Below are positions 1 to 7,399 of a stretch of DNA of 35,687 bases, piece by piece; position 1 is the stretch's first letter; every line of letters begins with the position of its first letter. Both the position numbers and the translations under genes were made by a program. The notes beneath the pieces are model-generated. The model made no database searches and had not been told where the DNA came from. It saw only the letters and a program-made list of their open reading frames with translations. The DNA is from Balneolia bacterium (lineage in GTDB: Bacteria > Bacteroidota > Rhodothermia > Balneolales > Cyclonatronaceae), in NCBI GenBank assembly GCA_003566635.1, contig PXCK01000004.1, forward strand, positions 1 through 35,687, read 5' to 3'.

Positions 1-705
1 ACAAAACCTGAACACTTTGTGATTGACCACTTCCCCACTGATTCATCCTGGCAATTGTTAGACAACCCATTAGCTTTTGATGAATACATTGGTTTAATTT
101 GGAAGCGTCCTGCGTTTTTCCGTCACAAACTTGGTATTTATTCGCATACCAATACAATTATTGAAACCAAAGGGAATGAGCGGGTTCTACTAAGAGTACC
201 AAATAATCAAATTATTAGTGCACGTCTAATGCGTGAAGGTCGTTCATACAGCGTAAATCATCTATTGGTACAGCATGAAGATGAGTTTGCTACTATTGAA
301 ATTGTGCCACCTGCAAGAGGCACATATGATTTAGAAATTTTTGCTCGTGAACAGGCTGACAGCTATTCACCTTTTAATCATGTGGTGAGTTATTCCATTG
401 TTAGTAACAGAGAAATTACCGATACCGGTTTCCCTGAGACTTTCGGGCGTTTTATTGTTGAAAAGGCTCGTCTAATTTCTCCCAAAAACTTTTTACTGGA
501 AACAGATACATCCGTAGCATTCAATTTAGTTGTTCCCGGTGCATCGAGTGTGAGTGTGATTAATGACGGGGAATGGCATGATTTGAGTAAAAGTGACTCC
601 AGTTTTAGTGGTGAAATAAAAGTGAAAGAAGGAAAACTTCAAGTAGCTGCTCGCTTTCAAGATGAGGATAACTATTCGGTATTGTTGGAGTATTTAGTGA
701 AGTGA
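1..705 (+). CDS. C-terminal part of a KY/transglutaminase-like protein (5' truncated by window edge)
   Basis: The frame is open from the first base (TKPEHFVIDHFP...), so the GTG at 19 is not the real start; the N-terminal part, including any catalytic domain, lies outside the window. The visible 235 residues begin with a PEHFVIDHFP...WQLLDNP segment. In kyphoscoliosis-peptidase (KY) and transglutaminase-like proteins such a segment follows the catalytic domain. Two beta-rich repeats without cysteines or catalytic residues follow. No membrane segment is visible. If the assignment is right, the missing half carries the Cys-His-Asp triad. It is followed by 230 bp without genes and then a convergent outer membrane protein gene. 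The family call rests on one short motif and is tentative. Confidence 0.5.
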   Translation, partial: TKPEHFVIDHFPTDSSWQLLDNPLAFDEYIGLIWKRPAFFRHKLGIYSHTNTIIETKGNERVLLRVPNNQIISARLMREGRSYSVNHLLVQHEDEFATIEIVPPARGTYDLEIFAREQADSYSPFNHVVSYSIVSNREITDTGFPETFGRFIVEKARLISPKNFLLETDTSVAFNLVVPGASSVSVINDGEWHDLSKSDSSFSGEIKVKEGKLQVAARFQDEDNYSVLLEYLVK

Positions 706-860
706 TTCTTGCCTATTATAAAATCATAGAATATTATTACTGAATTTTAGATTTCTACCCGTAGATATCTTTTCTATGTCCAATTCGAGAACAACGATAA
801 AAAGTACCTCAAAATCAAAACCAACCTGTATAATTCTATATTTTGATACTTTAATCTGAT

Positions 861-916
861 ACCCATTTCCCACCTTCTGCTTACTACCAAGAATTTTTTT
901 TGGTGAATAATCCGGG
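861..916 (+). repeat. Relic of the CCCGRATTATTCAC terminal-inverted-repeat element (right end only)
   Basis: The stretch matches the right-hand end of the full elements at 7097-7320 and 14808-15027: a CCACCTTC..CTT.CTACCAAGAA block, then TTTTTTGGTGAATAATCCGGG. The left terminal repeat is not recognisable in the preceding 150 bp, so this is a truncated or decayed copy. It lies just beyond the 3' end of the outer membrane protein gene. Confidence 0.7.
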
Positions 917-935
917 GTAATTATAATCTACTTCA

Positions 936-2663
936 TCATAAATTTGCCGTTAAGCCAAAGTGAACTTTACCATTTGAAAATGATTCTTCGGGGGAAATGG
1001 CATAAGTAAACCGAATCATACCAATTGGAGTATTGTAAGCAAATCCTAATCCGTAAGAGTTAAGCCATTGATTTACGGCGAATGAATTTGATTGTTCTAA
1101 AATAAGTATTGGTCTTTCGTAATAACCTAGCGCACCAAATATAAAAGCATAAGAAAAACGGTCTAATAAATAGCGGTATTCAACATCACCCCAGACTATT
1201 CGGTTTGCTCGAAATTGGTCCTCATTATAGCCTCTTAATGATTTTGCTCCTCCAAATCGTATTAAATCCGTGCGGGAATACTCACCCGAAATTATGGTGT
1301 GTGCGTGTACCGACGGCACTATAACCTGACGTGGAAAGAAATTCATATAAGCACGAAAAAAACCGTGGACTACTTGTTGAGGAAACCTTCTTTCTACGTC
1401 GAAATTTTCAATACGAATATCGGTTATTCTTCTAAAACCTGATTCTGCCAGGATTCGGGCTTCCACTCCCCTCGTAGGATTTCTTCTTCTGTCGGTTAGT
1501 CTGTATTCAATCCCTACACCCCCAAAAAAAGCATCTCCATCTAAAGCCTGATTTACTTCCGAAGCCTGTGATAAGGTATTGGTACTCACCGACTCCTGTC
1601 GTAATGTTCCAATAATCTCTGTGGTACTGCTCAAATTGTAAGTTCCTCTTAAATGAAAGTTCCGAGTGGTATAAGTAGAGTCTTGCTGCAAAAAAGAAAA
1701 AGCGAAACCCGCACCAAAAGGTGTTCGCAATATCCACCGTGAAGAATAATCGAAGTTTACTTTCGTAGTTAAGAGTTGTAATCGCTCAAAACTAATATCG
1801 AGAGTAGATCCGCTAAGCAGAGCGTTTCTGACTGTTAAATTACCCTGACCAATCAAAGTATTCCCTCCTCCGGGCTCAGGTACATATCCAAAAAGTATAT
1901 CAAAGGCGTTTGCTCTTCGCTCAACAACTTCATGAAACAAGAAAAACGAATCATCCCTTGAGGCGAGCAAAGGTACTTCTACACTCTCAAAGAGATCCGT
2001 GTTTTCAAGATTGATGCGAGCATTTCTAATGTTTCGAGGTGTTATGACATCCCCTCTTCGAATACCGGTGACCCTTTTTAAATAGTCAATATCATTTCTG
2101 TTAACACCCGAAAACAGATGGTCCTCTAATGTAGTTTTATTACCTGCATTAACAAGAAAATTTATCGACAAAGTGCAATCTTCTGTTATATCCGGGGGAC
2201 TTACCGAAACAAATGCCTGAAGAAAGCCTCTTTCCTCTAGCAAAGTATTTATCATTTTTACATGAGCTTCAACTTTGGTGGCATCAAAATCAATATCTCT
2301 GAAACTTGGAATATCAACCATTAAAGATTGCCACTCTTCGGTTGTTAAAGTGTTTTCATGATTGACGTACAAGACCTCTGCTATTCTAAAACGGCATCCT
2401 TTCGTTACAAAAGCTTTTGTATTCAAATCATCTATTGTAACACTATCTACCGTTGCATAAAAGTAGCCACTGTTTATGAGATGAGTGAGTACCTTAGCCG
2501 TTGCCTTTTCAGGGGTTTGAGGCTCCTCAACACTCAAGATTATCTCGCCCTCACTCGATACAATTGTGATTTGCGGATTCTGCAGGTTACCCAAAAAATA
2601 AACAATCATGCCTATCAGAATATAGGCAGACGATAGATATGATTTGTAGGTATAATGTTTCAA
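936..2663 (-). CDS. Omp85/TamA-like outer membrane beta-barrel protein with POTRA domains
   Basis: The 575-residue protein has a hydrophobic N-terminus (residues about 10-27) that may serve as export signal. Periplasmic POTRA-like repeats follow; the clearest is about residues 180-240, containing FSGVNRNDIDYLKRVTGIRRGD. The C-terminal half is a 16-strand-type surface-antigen (D15) barrel. The Omp85 signature of the L6 loop appears as LRGYNEDQF near residue 475, where the RGY arginine is the conserved residue. Family members insert or translocate outer membrane proteins; which branch (BamA, TamA or a patatin-free Bacteroidota paralogue) cannot be decided. The short POTRA region and the length argue against the main BamA. 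It stands alone: the next gene upstream, speE, has its own terminator between them. Confidence 0.8.
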   Translation of the reverse strand: MKHYTYKSYLSSAYILIGMIVYFLGNLQNPQITIVSSEGEIILSVEEPQTPEKATAKVLTHLINSGYFYATVDSVTIDDLNTKAFVTKGCRFRIAEVLYVNHENTLTTEEWQSLMVDIPSFRDIDFDATKVEAHVKMINTLLEERGFLQAFVSVSPPDITEDCTLSINFLVNAGNKTTLEDHLFSGVNRNDIDYLKRVTGIRRGDVITPRNIRNARINLENTDLFESVEVPLLASRDDSFFLFHEVVERRANAFDILFGYVPEPGGGNTLIGQGNLTVRNALLSGSTLDISFERLQLLTTKVNFDYSSRWILRTPFGAGFAFSFLQQDSTYTTRNFHLRGTYNLSSTTEIIGTLRQESVSTNTLSQASEVNQALDGDAFFGGVGIEYRLTDRRRNPTRGVEARILAESGFRRITDIRIENFDVERRFPQQVVHGFFRAYMNFFPRQVIVPSVHAHTIISGEYSRTDLIRFGGAKSLRGYNEDQFRANRIVWGDVEYRYLLDRFSYAFIFGALGYYERPILILEQSNSFAVNQWLNSYGLGFAYNTPIGMIRFTYAISPEESFSNGKVHFGLTANL

Positions 2664-2756
2664 ACTAAATAGTATGTAAACGATGAATTCTCGTTTTGGG
2701 ACTTTAGGGTTTTCAAGATGTGGATTGTCATTACTATTTGTAAACCTCTAATTTAA

Positions 2757-2784
2757 ACAAAAAAGACCGGGTGATACCGGTCTT
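2757..2784 (-). terminator. Rho-independent terminator after speE
   Basis: A perfect 8-bp stem, AAGACCGG/CCGGTCTT (2763-2770 and 2777-2784), with a 6-nt loop is followed on the minus strand by a run of six T. It lies about 90 bp after the speE stop and closes the polyamine operon. Confidence 0.85.
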
Positions 2785-2874
2785 ATGATGAAATTTATTT
2801 TTTTAACGAACAAGACCCCTTGTTCTTATTCTAAATTTATAAATAGAAATTAACTACGCATTACAAGCAATCTG

Positions 2875-3726
2875 TTAACGAATAATTTCTTTTACAAAAT
2901 TCGGGAGTGCAAATGCTCCTGAGTGCATGTCTTTGTTGTAGTACTTTAAGGTTGACTCAAAAGCAGGTAGCTTCTCGACAATTTTTTCCAAAACTTCGTC
3001 ACTAAGAGGGTCAACTTGTTTGCTTGCAAAGGCCATAGACCACATTCCGGTTGGGTATAAAGGAATGAACGTTAAAAATAATTTGGCTACGGGAAACAAC
3101 TCGCTGATTGCTTTATGTACGCTTCGAATGCTTTTGTGGTAATCAGCTACAAATGGACTTTCAGTTTGAGAAACGAGAACACCATCATCTTTTAAACAAC
3201 GATGACATTTTTCATAAAACTCTTTTTTGAATAAATCTACAGCAGGACCAACCGGGTCGGATCCATCAATGATGATAACATCATACTCTTTTTCCGGACC
3301 ATCAACGAAAGTTAATCCATTTTCATACAAAACATTCAGTTTCGGATTATCGAAGTCGCCTACTTCCGGCATGTGTAATTTAGATGCACGAACAACAGCT
3401 TCGTCAATCTCAACCATATCAACCCGCTTAACACTTGGGTGCTTCATCACCTCGCGTGCGGTACCACCATCTCCACCGCCAATAATTAGAACATCAACCG
3501 GATTTGGATGGGTGAAAAGTGCCGGATGTGACATCATTTCGTGATATACAAATTCATCCTTTTCAGATAACATAACCATTCCATCGATAGTCATGAGATT
3601 ACCCCACGTATCGGTTTCGAACACTTCAACAGTTTGAAAAGGTGTTTTCTCGTGAAATAATTGCTTATTGATACCGACAGTAAGGCCAGTTTTTTCATTA
3701 TAAAATTCGTTGTATTGAAAAGGCAT
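2875..3726 (-). CDS. speE: Spermidine synthase-type aminopropyltransferase
   Basis: It transfers the aminopropyl group of decarboxylated AdoMet to a polyamine acceptor in the cytosol. The 283 residues have the usual family length. The glycine-rich cofactor loop GGGDGGTAREV is at 83-93, the acidic ribose-binding residue lies in VEID (about 105-108), and the catalytic region IIIDGSDPVGPA is at 151-162, with Asp154 the likely proton acceptor. It is the last gene of speH-pdaD-speE and lies 83 bp after pdaD. That gap holds a terminator-like hairpin, so expression may be lower than that of the first two genes. The acceptor cannot be read from the sequence: putrescine or agmatine are both possible, and the presence of arginine decarboxylase without agmatinase nearby leaves N1-aminopropylagmatine as an option. 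Confidence 0.95.
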   Translation of the reverse strand: MPFQYNEFYNEKTGLTVGINKQLFHEKTPFQTVEVFETDTWGNLMTIDGMVMLSEKDEFVYHEMMSHPALFTHPNPVDVLIIGGGDGGTAREVMKHPSVKRVDMVEIDEAVVRASKLHMPEVGDFDNPKLNVLYENGLTFVDGPEKEYDVIIIDGSDPVGPAVDLFKKEFYEKCHRCLKDDGVLVSQTESPFVADYHKSIRSVHKAISELFPVAKLFLTFIPLYPTGMWSMAFASKQVDPLSDEVLEKIVEKLPAFESTLKYYNKDMHSGAFALPNFVKEIIR

Positions 3727-3755
3727 AATTTTAAAAAATTAAAAATGGATGACAA

Positions 3756-3789
3756 TAAAAAAGCCGGTATCGGCAAAGCAACACCGGCT
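3756..3789 (-). terminator. Terminator-like hairpin between pdaD and speE
   Basis: The stem AGCCGGTGT/ATACCGGCT (9 bp with one G-U) has a 10-nt loop and is followed by TTTTTT on the minus strand. It starts about 21 bp after the pdaD stop and ends about 30 bp before the speE start. It could act as a full or partial (attenuating) terminator inside the operon. Confidence 0.7.
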
Positions 3790-3809
3790 CAAATTATAAA
3801 CAGAAAAAA

Positions 3810-4280
3810 TTATTTATACCAAAGAACAGCTGCGGCAAAAACTGCACCGGCTTTTTCTACAGTATGTTCAACACCAATTGTTAAAACCTCACGATATTTA
3901 CGGTTTCTATACTTATAACCGTCAACAACCATTTGTTTAACTACAGCTTCTACATAAGAAAGCTCACGGGTGTCTTCAAATTCCATAATCAAACCCGGTT
4001 CATCGGGAGATTCGGGTAAGCCAACACCAATGGCAGCGGAAATTACTTCGCCGGGATTAGTAGAAGTAATTTGAGCATATGCAACCGGAATTAAAGCACC
4101 TTTTGGTAATTCTATAGAATCTACCAACTGGCAATGAGGTGGAATAATACTGCTCATTCTCACGAGGTTTGTATCTCCAACTCCTGCACGAAGCAGGGAC
4201 AAATCGAACGCATTAAGCGTTGTGTTTTCCTCAGCAGTACCTTTTACAAGGCTAAAAATATTTGGGTTTTGAACCATCAT
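3810..4280 (-). CDS. pdaD: Pyruvoyl-dependent arginine decarboxylase
   Basis: It converts arginine to agmatine, the entry step of polyamine synthesis, using a pyruvoyl group made by self-cleavage. The 156 residues match the family length. The self-cleavage site is visible as RMSSIIPP: Ser43-Ser44, with Ser44 giving the pyruvoyl cap of the alpha chain. The flanking GVGDTNLV, PKGALIPVAYA and AIGVGLP segments and the C-terminal KYREVLTIGVEHTV.KAGAVFAA stretch are family hallmarks. Two in-frame ATG codons lie back to back at the start, so the first or second methionine may be used. It sits between speH and speE, 28 bp after speH, which supports the polyamine role. Confidence 0.93.
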   Translation of the reverse strand: MMVQNPNIFSLVKGTAEENTTLNAFDLSLLRAGVGDTNLVRMSSIIPPHCQLVDSIELPKGALIPVAYAQITSTNPGEVISAAIGVGLPESPDEPGLIMEFEDTRELSYVEAVVKQMVVDGYKYRNRKYREVLTIGVEHTVEKAGAVFAAAVLWYK

Positions 4281-4308
4281 ATTAAAAAACTCTCTTGATC
4301 AAAAAAAA

Positions 4309-4722
4309 TTAATAACTATTTGCGAAAGCAGGGGCATCTTTCGGTTTGAAAAGCAATTCCTGACCTTCTTCAACTTTAAACATGCCACGTTTCATTTCCA
4401 TACTGGAAACATTGCCGCTTCTGAAGCAATCTTTAATATGCTCTTGTATAATCCAAGGATCGATTGTTTCGCCGCACGTAAAAATATCAACTGCGGCATA
4501 GCCATATTCCGGCCAGGTGTGGATGGCAACGTGAGATTCCGCAATAACAACAGTACCACTTACTCCGTGGGGACTAAATTTATGAAAATTATGAGATATG
4601 ATACTCGCATTAGACTTCCGTGTGGCTTCCAGTAAAATAGACTCGATTTGTGATACATCGTTAATGATGTCGGGGTCGCAATTGTAATATTCGACAAGAA
4701 TTTGTCTTCCGAGTGCTTGCAT
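4309..4722 (-). CDS. speH: S-adenosylmethionine decarboxylase proenzyme (prokaryotic class 1B)
   Basis: It decarboxylates AdoMet to supply the aminopropyl donor for SpeE. The 137-residue proenzyme cleaves itself at Glu62-Ser63 in AESHVAIHTWPE. Ser63 (pyruvoyl), His68 (processing) and Cys83 in DIFTCG fall at the same numbers reported for the Thermotoga maritima enzyme. It is the first gene of the polyamine operon and is divergent from the E1 dehydrogenase gene across a 394-bp gap. The proximal part of its leader holds several mutually exclusive complementary segments (see the leader entry). The start ATG has only a weak upstream purine stretch (gagggtaattga). Confidence 0.95.
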   Translation of the reverse strand: MQALGRQILVEYYNCDPDIINDVSQIESILLEATRKSNASIISHNFHKFSPHGVSGTVVIAESHVAIHTWPEYGYAAVDIFTCGETIDPWIIQEHIKDCFRSGNVSSMEMKRGMFKVEEGQELLFKPKDAPAFANSY

Positions 4723-4760
4723 TTCAATTACCCTCGTAGATTTAATGAATAATGAAAGTG

Positions 4761-4900
4761 AGTGACTGAGCCGGAAAGACTCAAGGTAGAACTACAGGCA
4801 TTAAGTGGTTGTACTTTAGTTCTCTGCTGCCTGCTTAGTTTAAGATTGGGTTGATAAGAAAAAATTGACAAAAAAATCTCAGTCACCGCTAACAGAGAAC
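4761..4900 (-). promoter_or_regulatory. Structured leader of the polyamine operon (candidate cis-regulatory RNA)
   Basis: Read 5' to 3' on the minus strand, GUUCUCUGUU (4900-4891) can pair with AGCAGAGAAC (4828-4819), and GGUGACUGAG (4887-4878) with CUCAGUCACU (4770-4761). The two helices interlace, so they form a pseudoknot topology or exclude each other. A third pairing, AGAACTA/TAGTTCT (4822-4816 with the copy near 4795-4789), competes with the first. The stretch starts about 40 nt before the speH ATG. The rest of the gap up to 5116 is A/T-rich and shows no gene I trust. No match to a riboswitch class that I can name. Confidence 0.45.
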
Positions 4901-5116
4901 GGTTAAATTTTAAACTGATAATATTTGTCAGGTATCTGCTGCTTTTAAACTCATAAAATTTCAATTTCGCCTTGGTTACCTCTTTAATTTTGTTGTTATG
5001 ATTTGATTGAAATTAAGAAGTATCTTCCGTTTTAGGTTAATCAACCATAAATTATCCGTATTAAAATAAGTTTTATATACAGAACATTAAAATTAAGCAT
5101 TTTTTCAATTTAAAAT

Positions 5117-7096
5117 ATGCATCGATCAAACTTTTTTTTCGACTCTAAAGAAGCTCTTCAACTTTATTATAAACTTGTACTTCCGAGAAAAATTGAAGAA
5201 AGAATGCTTAAGCTCCTGCGCCAGAATAAGCTATCAAAATGGTTTTCAGGCATTGGTCAGGAAGCAATTGCGACAACTGTAGCTCATGTTTTAGACAAAC
5301 AAGACTACATAATGACCATGCACAGGAACCTTGGCGTATTTACAGGCCGAAATGTTCCATTCTATCCTTTGTTTTGTCAGCTTTTTGGAAAAGTTGATGG
5401 CTTTTCTCAGGGCAGAGAACGATCTTTCCATTTTGGGGTACCTGAACATTACATAATTGGCATGATATCTCATCTGGCAGCTATGTTACCTGTTGCCTGT
5501 GGCACTTCTTTGGCTTTCAAACTATCAGGTAAACAACAAGTTAGCCTTGCTTTTTGTGGAGAAGGTGCCACTAGCGAAGGCGATTTCCATGAAGCACTTA
5601 ACTTAGCAGCTGTATGGGATTTACCGGTGATTTTTCTTGTTGAAAATAATGGGTATGCTTTATCGACTCCGATAAGTGAACAATTTCGATGTAAATCTGT
5701 TTCAGATAAAGGCATTGGCTATGGAATAAAAAGTATAAAGGTAGATGGAAATCATCTTCCTTCAATGGTTGAAGCCATTCGAGATGCGCGGGATTATGCA
5801 ATTTCTGAACAAAAACCCATTCTCATTGAAGCAATGACATTTAGAATGCGTGGCCATGAAGAGGCTTCCGGAATTGCTTACATCCCTTCCGAGCATTTTG
5901 ATGAGTGGGCAAAAAAAGATCCTATTCTTCAATTTCGTAAAGAAATCCTGGAACGTGAGTTTGCCTCTGAAGATGAGCTTGACAAAATTGAGGCTCAAGC
6001 CAATGAAATTTACAAAGATGACTTAGACAGAGCCTTAAATGCCGAAGAGCCTGTATTTAATGAAGAGATAGAATTTGGTCGTGTATTTTTGGAATCCCAA
6101 CCAGTTAAAGTTCAACTACCCGATACTTTGAAAAACAAAACACTGCGCTATATAGATGGAGTGTCAGAAGCTTTGAATGAGCTACTAACTAAGGATGATA
6201 AAACTATTATTATTGGACAGGACATTGCAGAGTACGGAGGTGCCTTTAAAGTTACACATGGCTTTACAGATAAATTTGGGAAAACACGTATAAGAAACAC
6301 GCCAATTATTGAATCAGGCGCAGTTGGTCTGGCAATTGGTCTGGCAATTGAAGGGTATAAACCCATTGTAGAAATGCAGTTTGCAGATTTTATAAGCTGT
6401 GGTTTTAATCAAATTATCAATAATCTGGCAAAAACCTATTACCGTTGGGGGCAGCCACTTAATGTTACAATACGGTCACCGCACGGTGCCGGAGTTAGTG
6501 CGGGACCTTACCACTCCCAAAGCCCTGAAGGCTGGTTTATGCAACAACCAGGTTTAAAAGTGCTTATGCCCTCTACTGTTAGTGATGCTTATAAAATGAC
6601 GATTCAGGCAGTACACGACCCAAATCCGGTACTCATTTTTGAACATAAAAAACTTTACCGAAGCCTTAAAGAAAAGTTAGCCGAAACCAACGGGACTTCA
6701 TTTGAATCATTTGTTGCCAGAGATGGCAAAGATTGCACAATTGTTACCTATAGTATGGGTGTTCACTGGGCAATTGAATTGGCAGAAAAACTAGAACCGG
6801 AAGTTTCAATCGAAATTGTTGATTTGCGCTGTTTAGCTCCAATCGATTTTGTGCCGATTATTGAATCGGTAAAAAAAACAAATCGGGTTCTTGTTTTAGA
6901 AGAAGCACCCGCTGTGTTAGGGCCCGCAAGCGAAATAGCATCCCTGATTACTGAACATTGTTTTGAATTTTTGGATGCCCCGATAATGCGATGTTCATCT
7001 TTGCATATCCCAATCCCACTTAATAAAAATTTAGAGACAGGTTATTTGGCGACCCATCGGTTGGAAGATAAAGTAAGGAAGCTCTTAAGATATTAA
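5117..7096 (+). CDS. Fused alpha/beta 2-oxoacid dehydrogenase E1 component
   Basis: This is the thiamine-diphosphate-dependent E1 of a branched-chain or other 2-oxoacid dehydrogenase complex, which decarboxylates the oxoacid and reductively acylates the E2 lipoyl group. The N-terminal half is the alpha subunit, with the ThDP/Mg motif GEGATSEGDFHEALNLA...VENN at about 147-178. From about residue 338 the beta subunit follows, with GQDIAEYGGAF, QFADF and a C-terminal transketolase-C domain containing VLVLEEAP. Separate subunits are usual; the single 659-residue fusion is common in Bacteroidota and relatives. No E2 or E3 gene is in the window. The TAA stop lies inside the target duplication of the mobile repeat that follows. 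Substrate is inferred only from the family. Confidence 0.9.
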   Translation: MHRSNFFFDSKEALQLYYKLVLPRKIEERMLKLLRQNKLSKWFSGIGQEAIATTVAHVLDKQDYIMTMHRNLGVFTGRNVPFYPLFCQLFGKVDGFSQGRERSFHFGVPEHYIIGMISHLAAMLPVACGTSLAFKLSGKQQVSLAFCGEGATSEGDFHEALNLAAVWDLPVIFLVENNGYALSTPISEQFRCKSVSDKGIGYGIKSIKVDGNHLPSMVEAIRDARDYAISEQKPILIEAMTFRMRGHEEASGIAYIPSEHFDEWAKKDPILQFRKEILEREFASEDELDKIEAQANEIYKDDLDRALNAEEPVFNEEIEFGRVFLESQPVKVQLPDTLKNKTLRYIDGVSEALNELLTKDDKTIIIGQDIAEYGGAFKVTHGFTDKFGKTRIRNTPIIESGAVGLAIGLAIEGYKPIVEMQFADFISCGFNQIINNLAKTYYRWGQPLNVTIRSPHGAGVSAGPYHSQSPEGWFMQQPGLKVLMPSTVSDAYKMTIQAVHDPNPVLIFEHKKLYRSLKEKLAETNGTSFESFVARDGKDCTIVTYSMGVHWAIELAEKLEPEVSIEIVDLRCLAPIDFVPIIESVKKTNRVLVLEEAPAVLGPASEIASLITEHCFEFLDAPIMRCSSLHIPIPLNKNLETGYLATHRLEDKVRKLLRY

Positions 7097-7320
7097 CCCG
7101 AATTATTCACGAAATTATAATATTCAAAACTTAGGCTATTAAGTATATAATATATTGGCTAATGCTACATTCACTTAACTTTGGGTGTGGTTAGAATGCT
7201 GCAAAATTTCCATTCTAGCTGCGTTGAAGGAAAAAATCATGCTCAGGTACTAAAGTACCCTTCCTCTTATTTTCCACCTTCGCCTTGCTACCAGGAAAAT
7301 TTATTGGTGAATAATCCGGG
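7097..7320 (+). mobile_element. MITE-like element, copy A (224 bp, TTAA duplication)
   Basis: The element begins CCCGAATTATTCAC and ends GTGAATAATCCGGG, imperfect terminal inverted repeats with one mismatch. It is flanked on both sides by TTAA, a 4-bp target duplication; the left one contains the TAA stop of the E1 gene. It has no coding capacity. Internal parts shared with the other copies are GGTTAGAATGCTGCA and CCACCTTCGCCTTGCTACCA. The internal palindrome GGTACTAAAGTACC is present. Its first 60 bp after the repeat differ more from copies B and C than those do from each other. Confidence 0.85.
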
Positions 7321-7367
7321 TTAAGTTAGCATCTAAAACCTTTGCGACTATAGTGCAATTGCGACAA

Positions 7368-7395
7368 ATAAAAAAGCCCTCACAAGGAGGGCTTT
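7368..7395 (-). terminator. Rho-independent terminator of the PLD-domain gene
   Basis: A 9-bp perfect stem, AAAGCCCTC/GAGGGCTTT (7373-7381 and 7387-7395), with a 5-nt loop is followed by a T run on the minus strand. It lies 4 bp after the stop codon. Confidence 0.88.
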
Positions 7396-7399
7396 CATT

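Noticed and set aside
4728-4964. A 78-codon minus-strand ORF ending 5 bp before speH
   Set aside because: No family resemblance, composition is not protein-like, and it overlaps the complementary segments of the leader; kept only as a possible leader peptide in the speH finding.
6325-6348. Tandem 12-bp repeat (GGTCTGGCAATT twice) in the E1 gene
   Set aside because: The encoded GLAIGLAI fits the normal length of the beta-subunit segment, so it is probably not a recent expansion.
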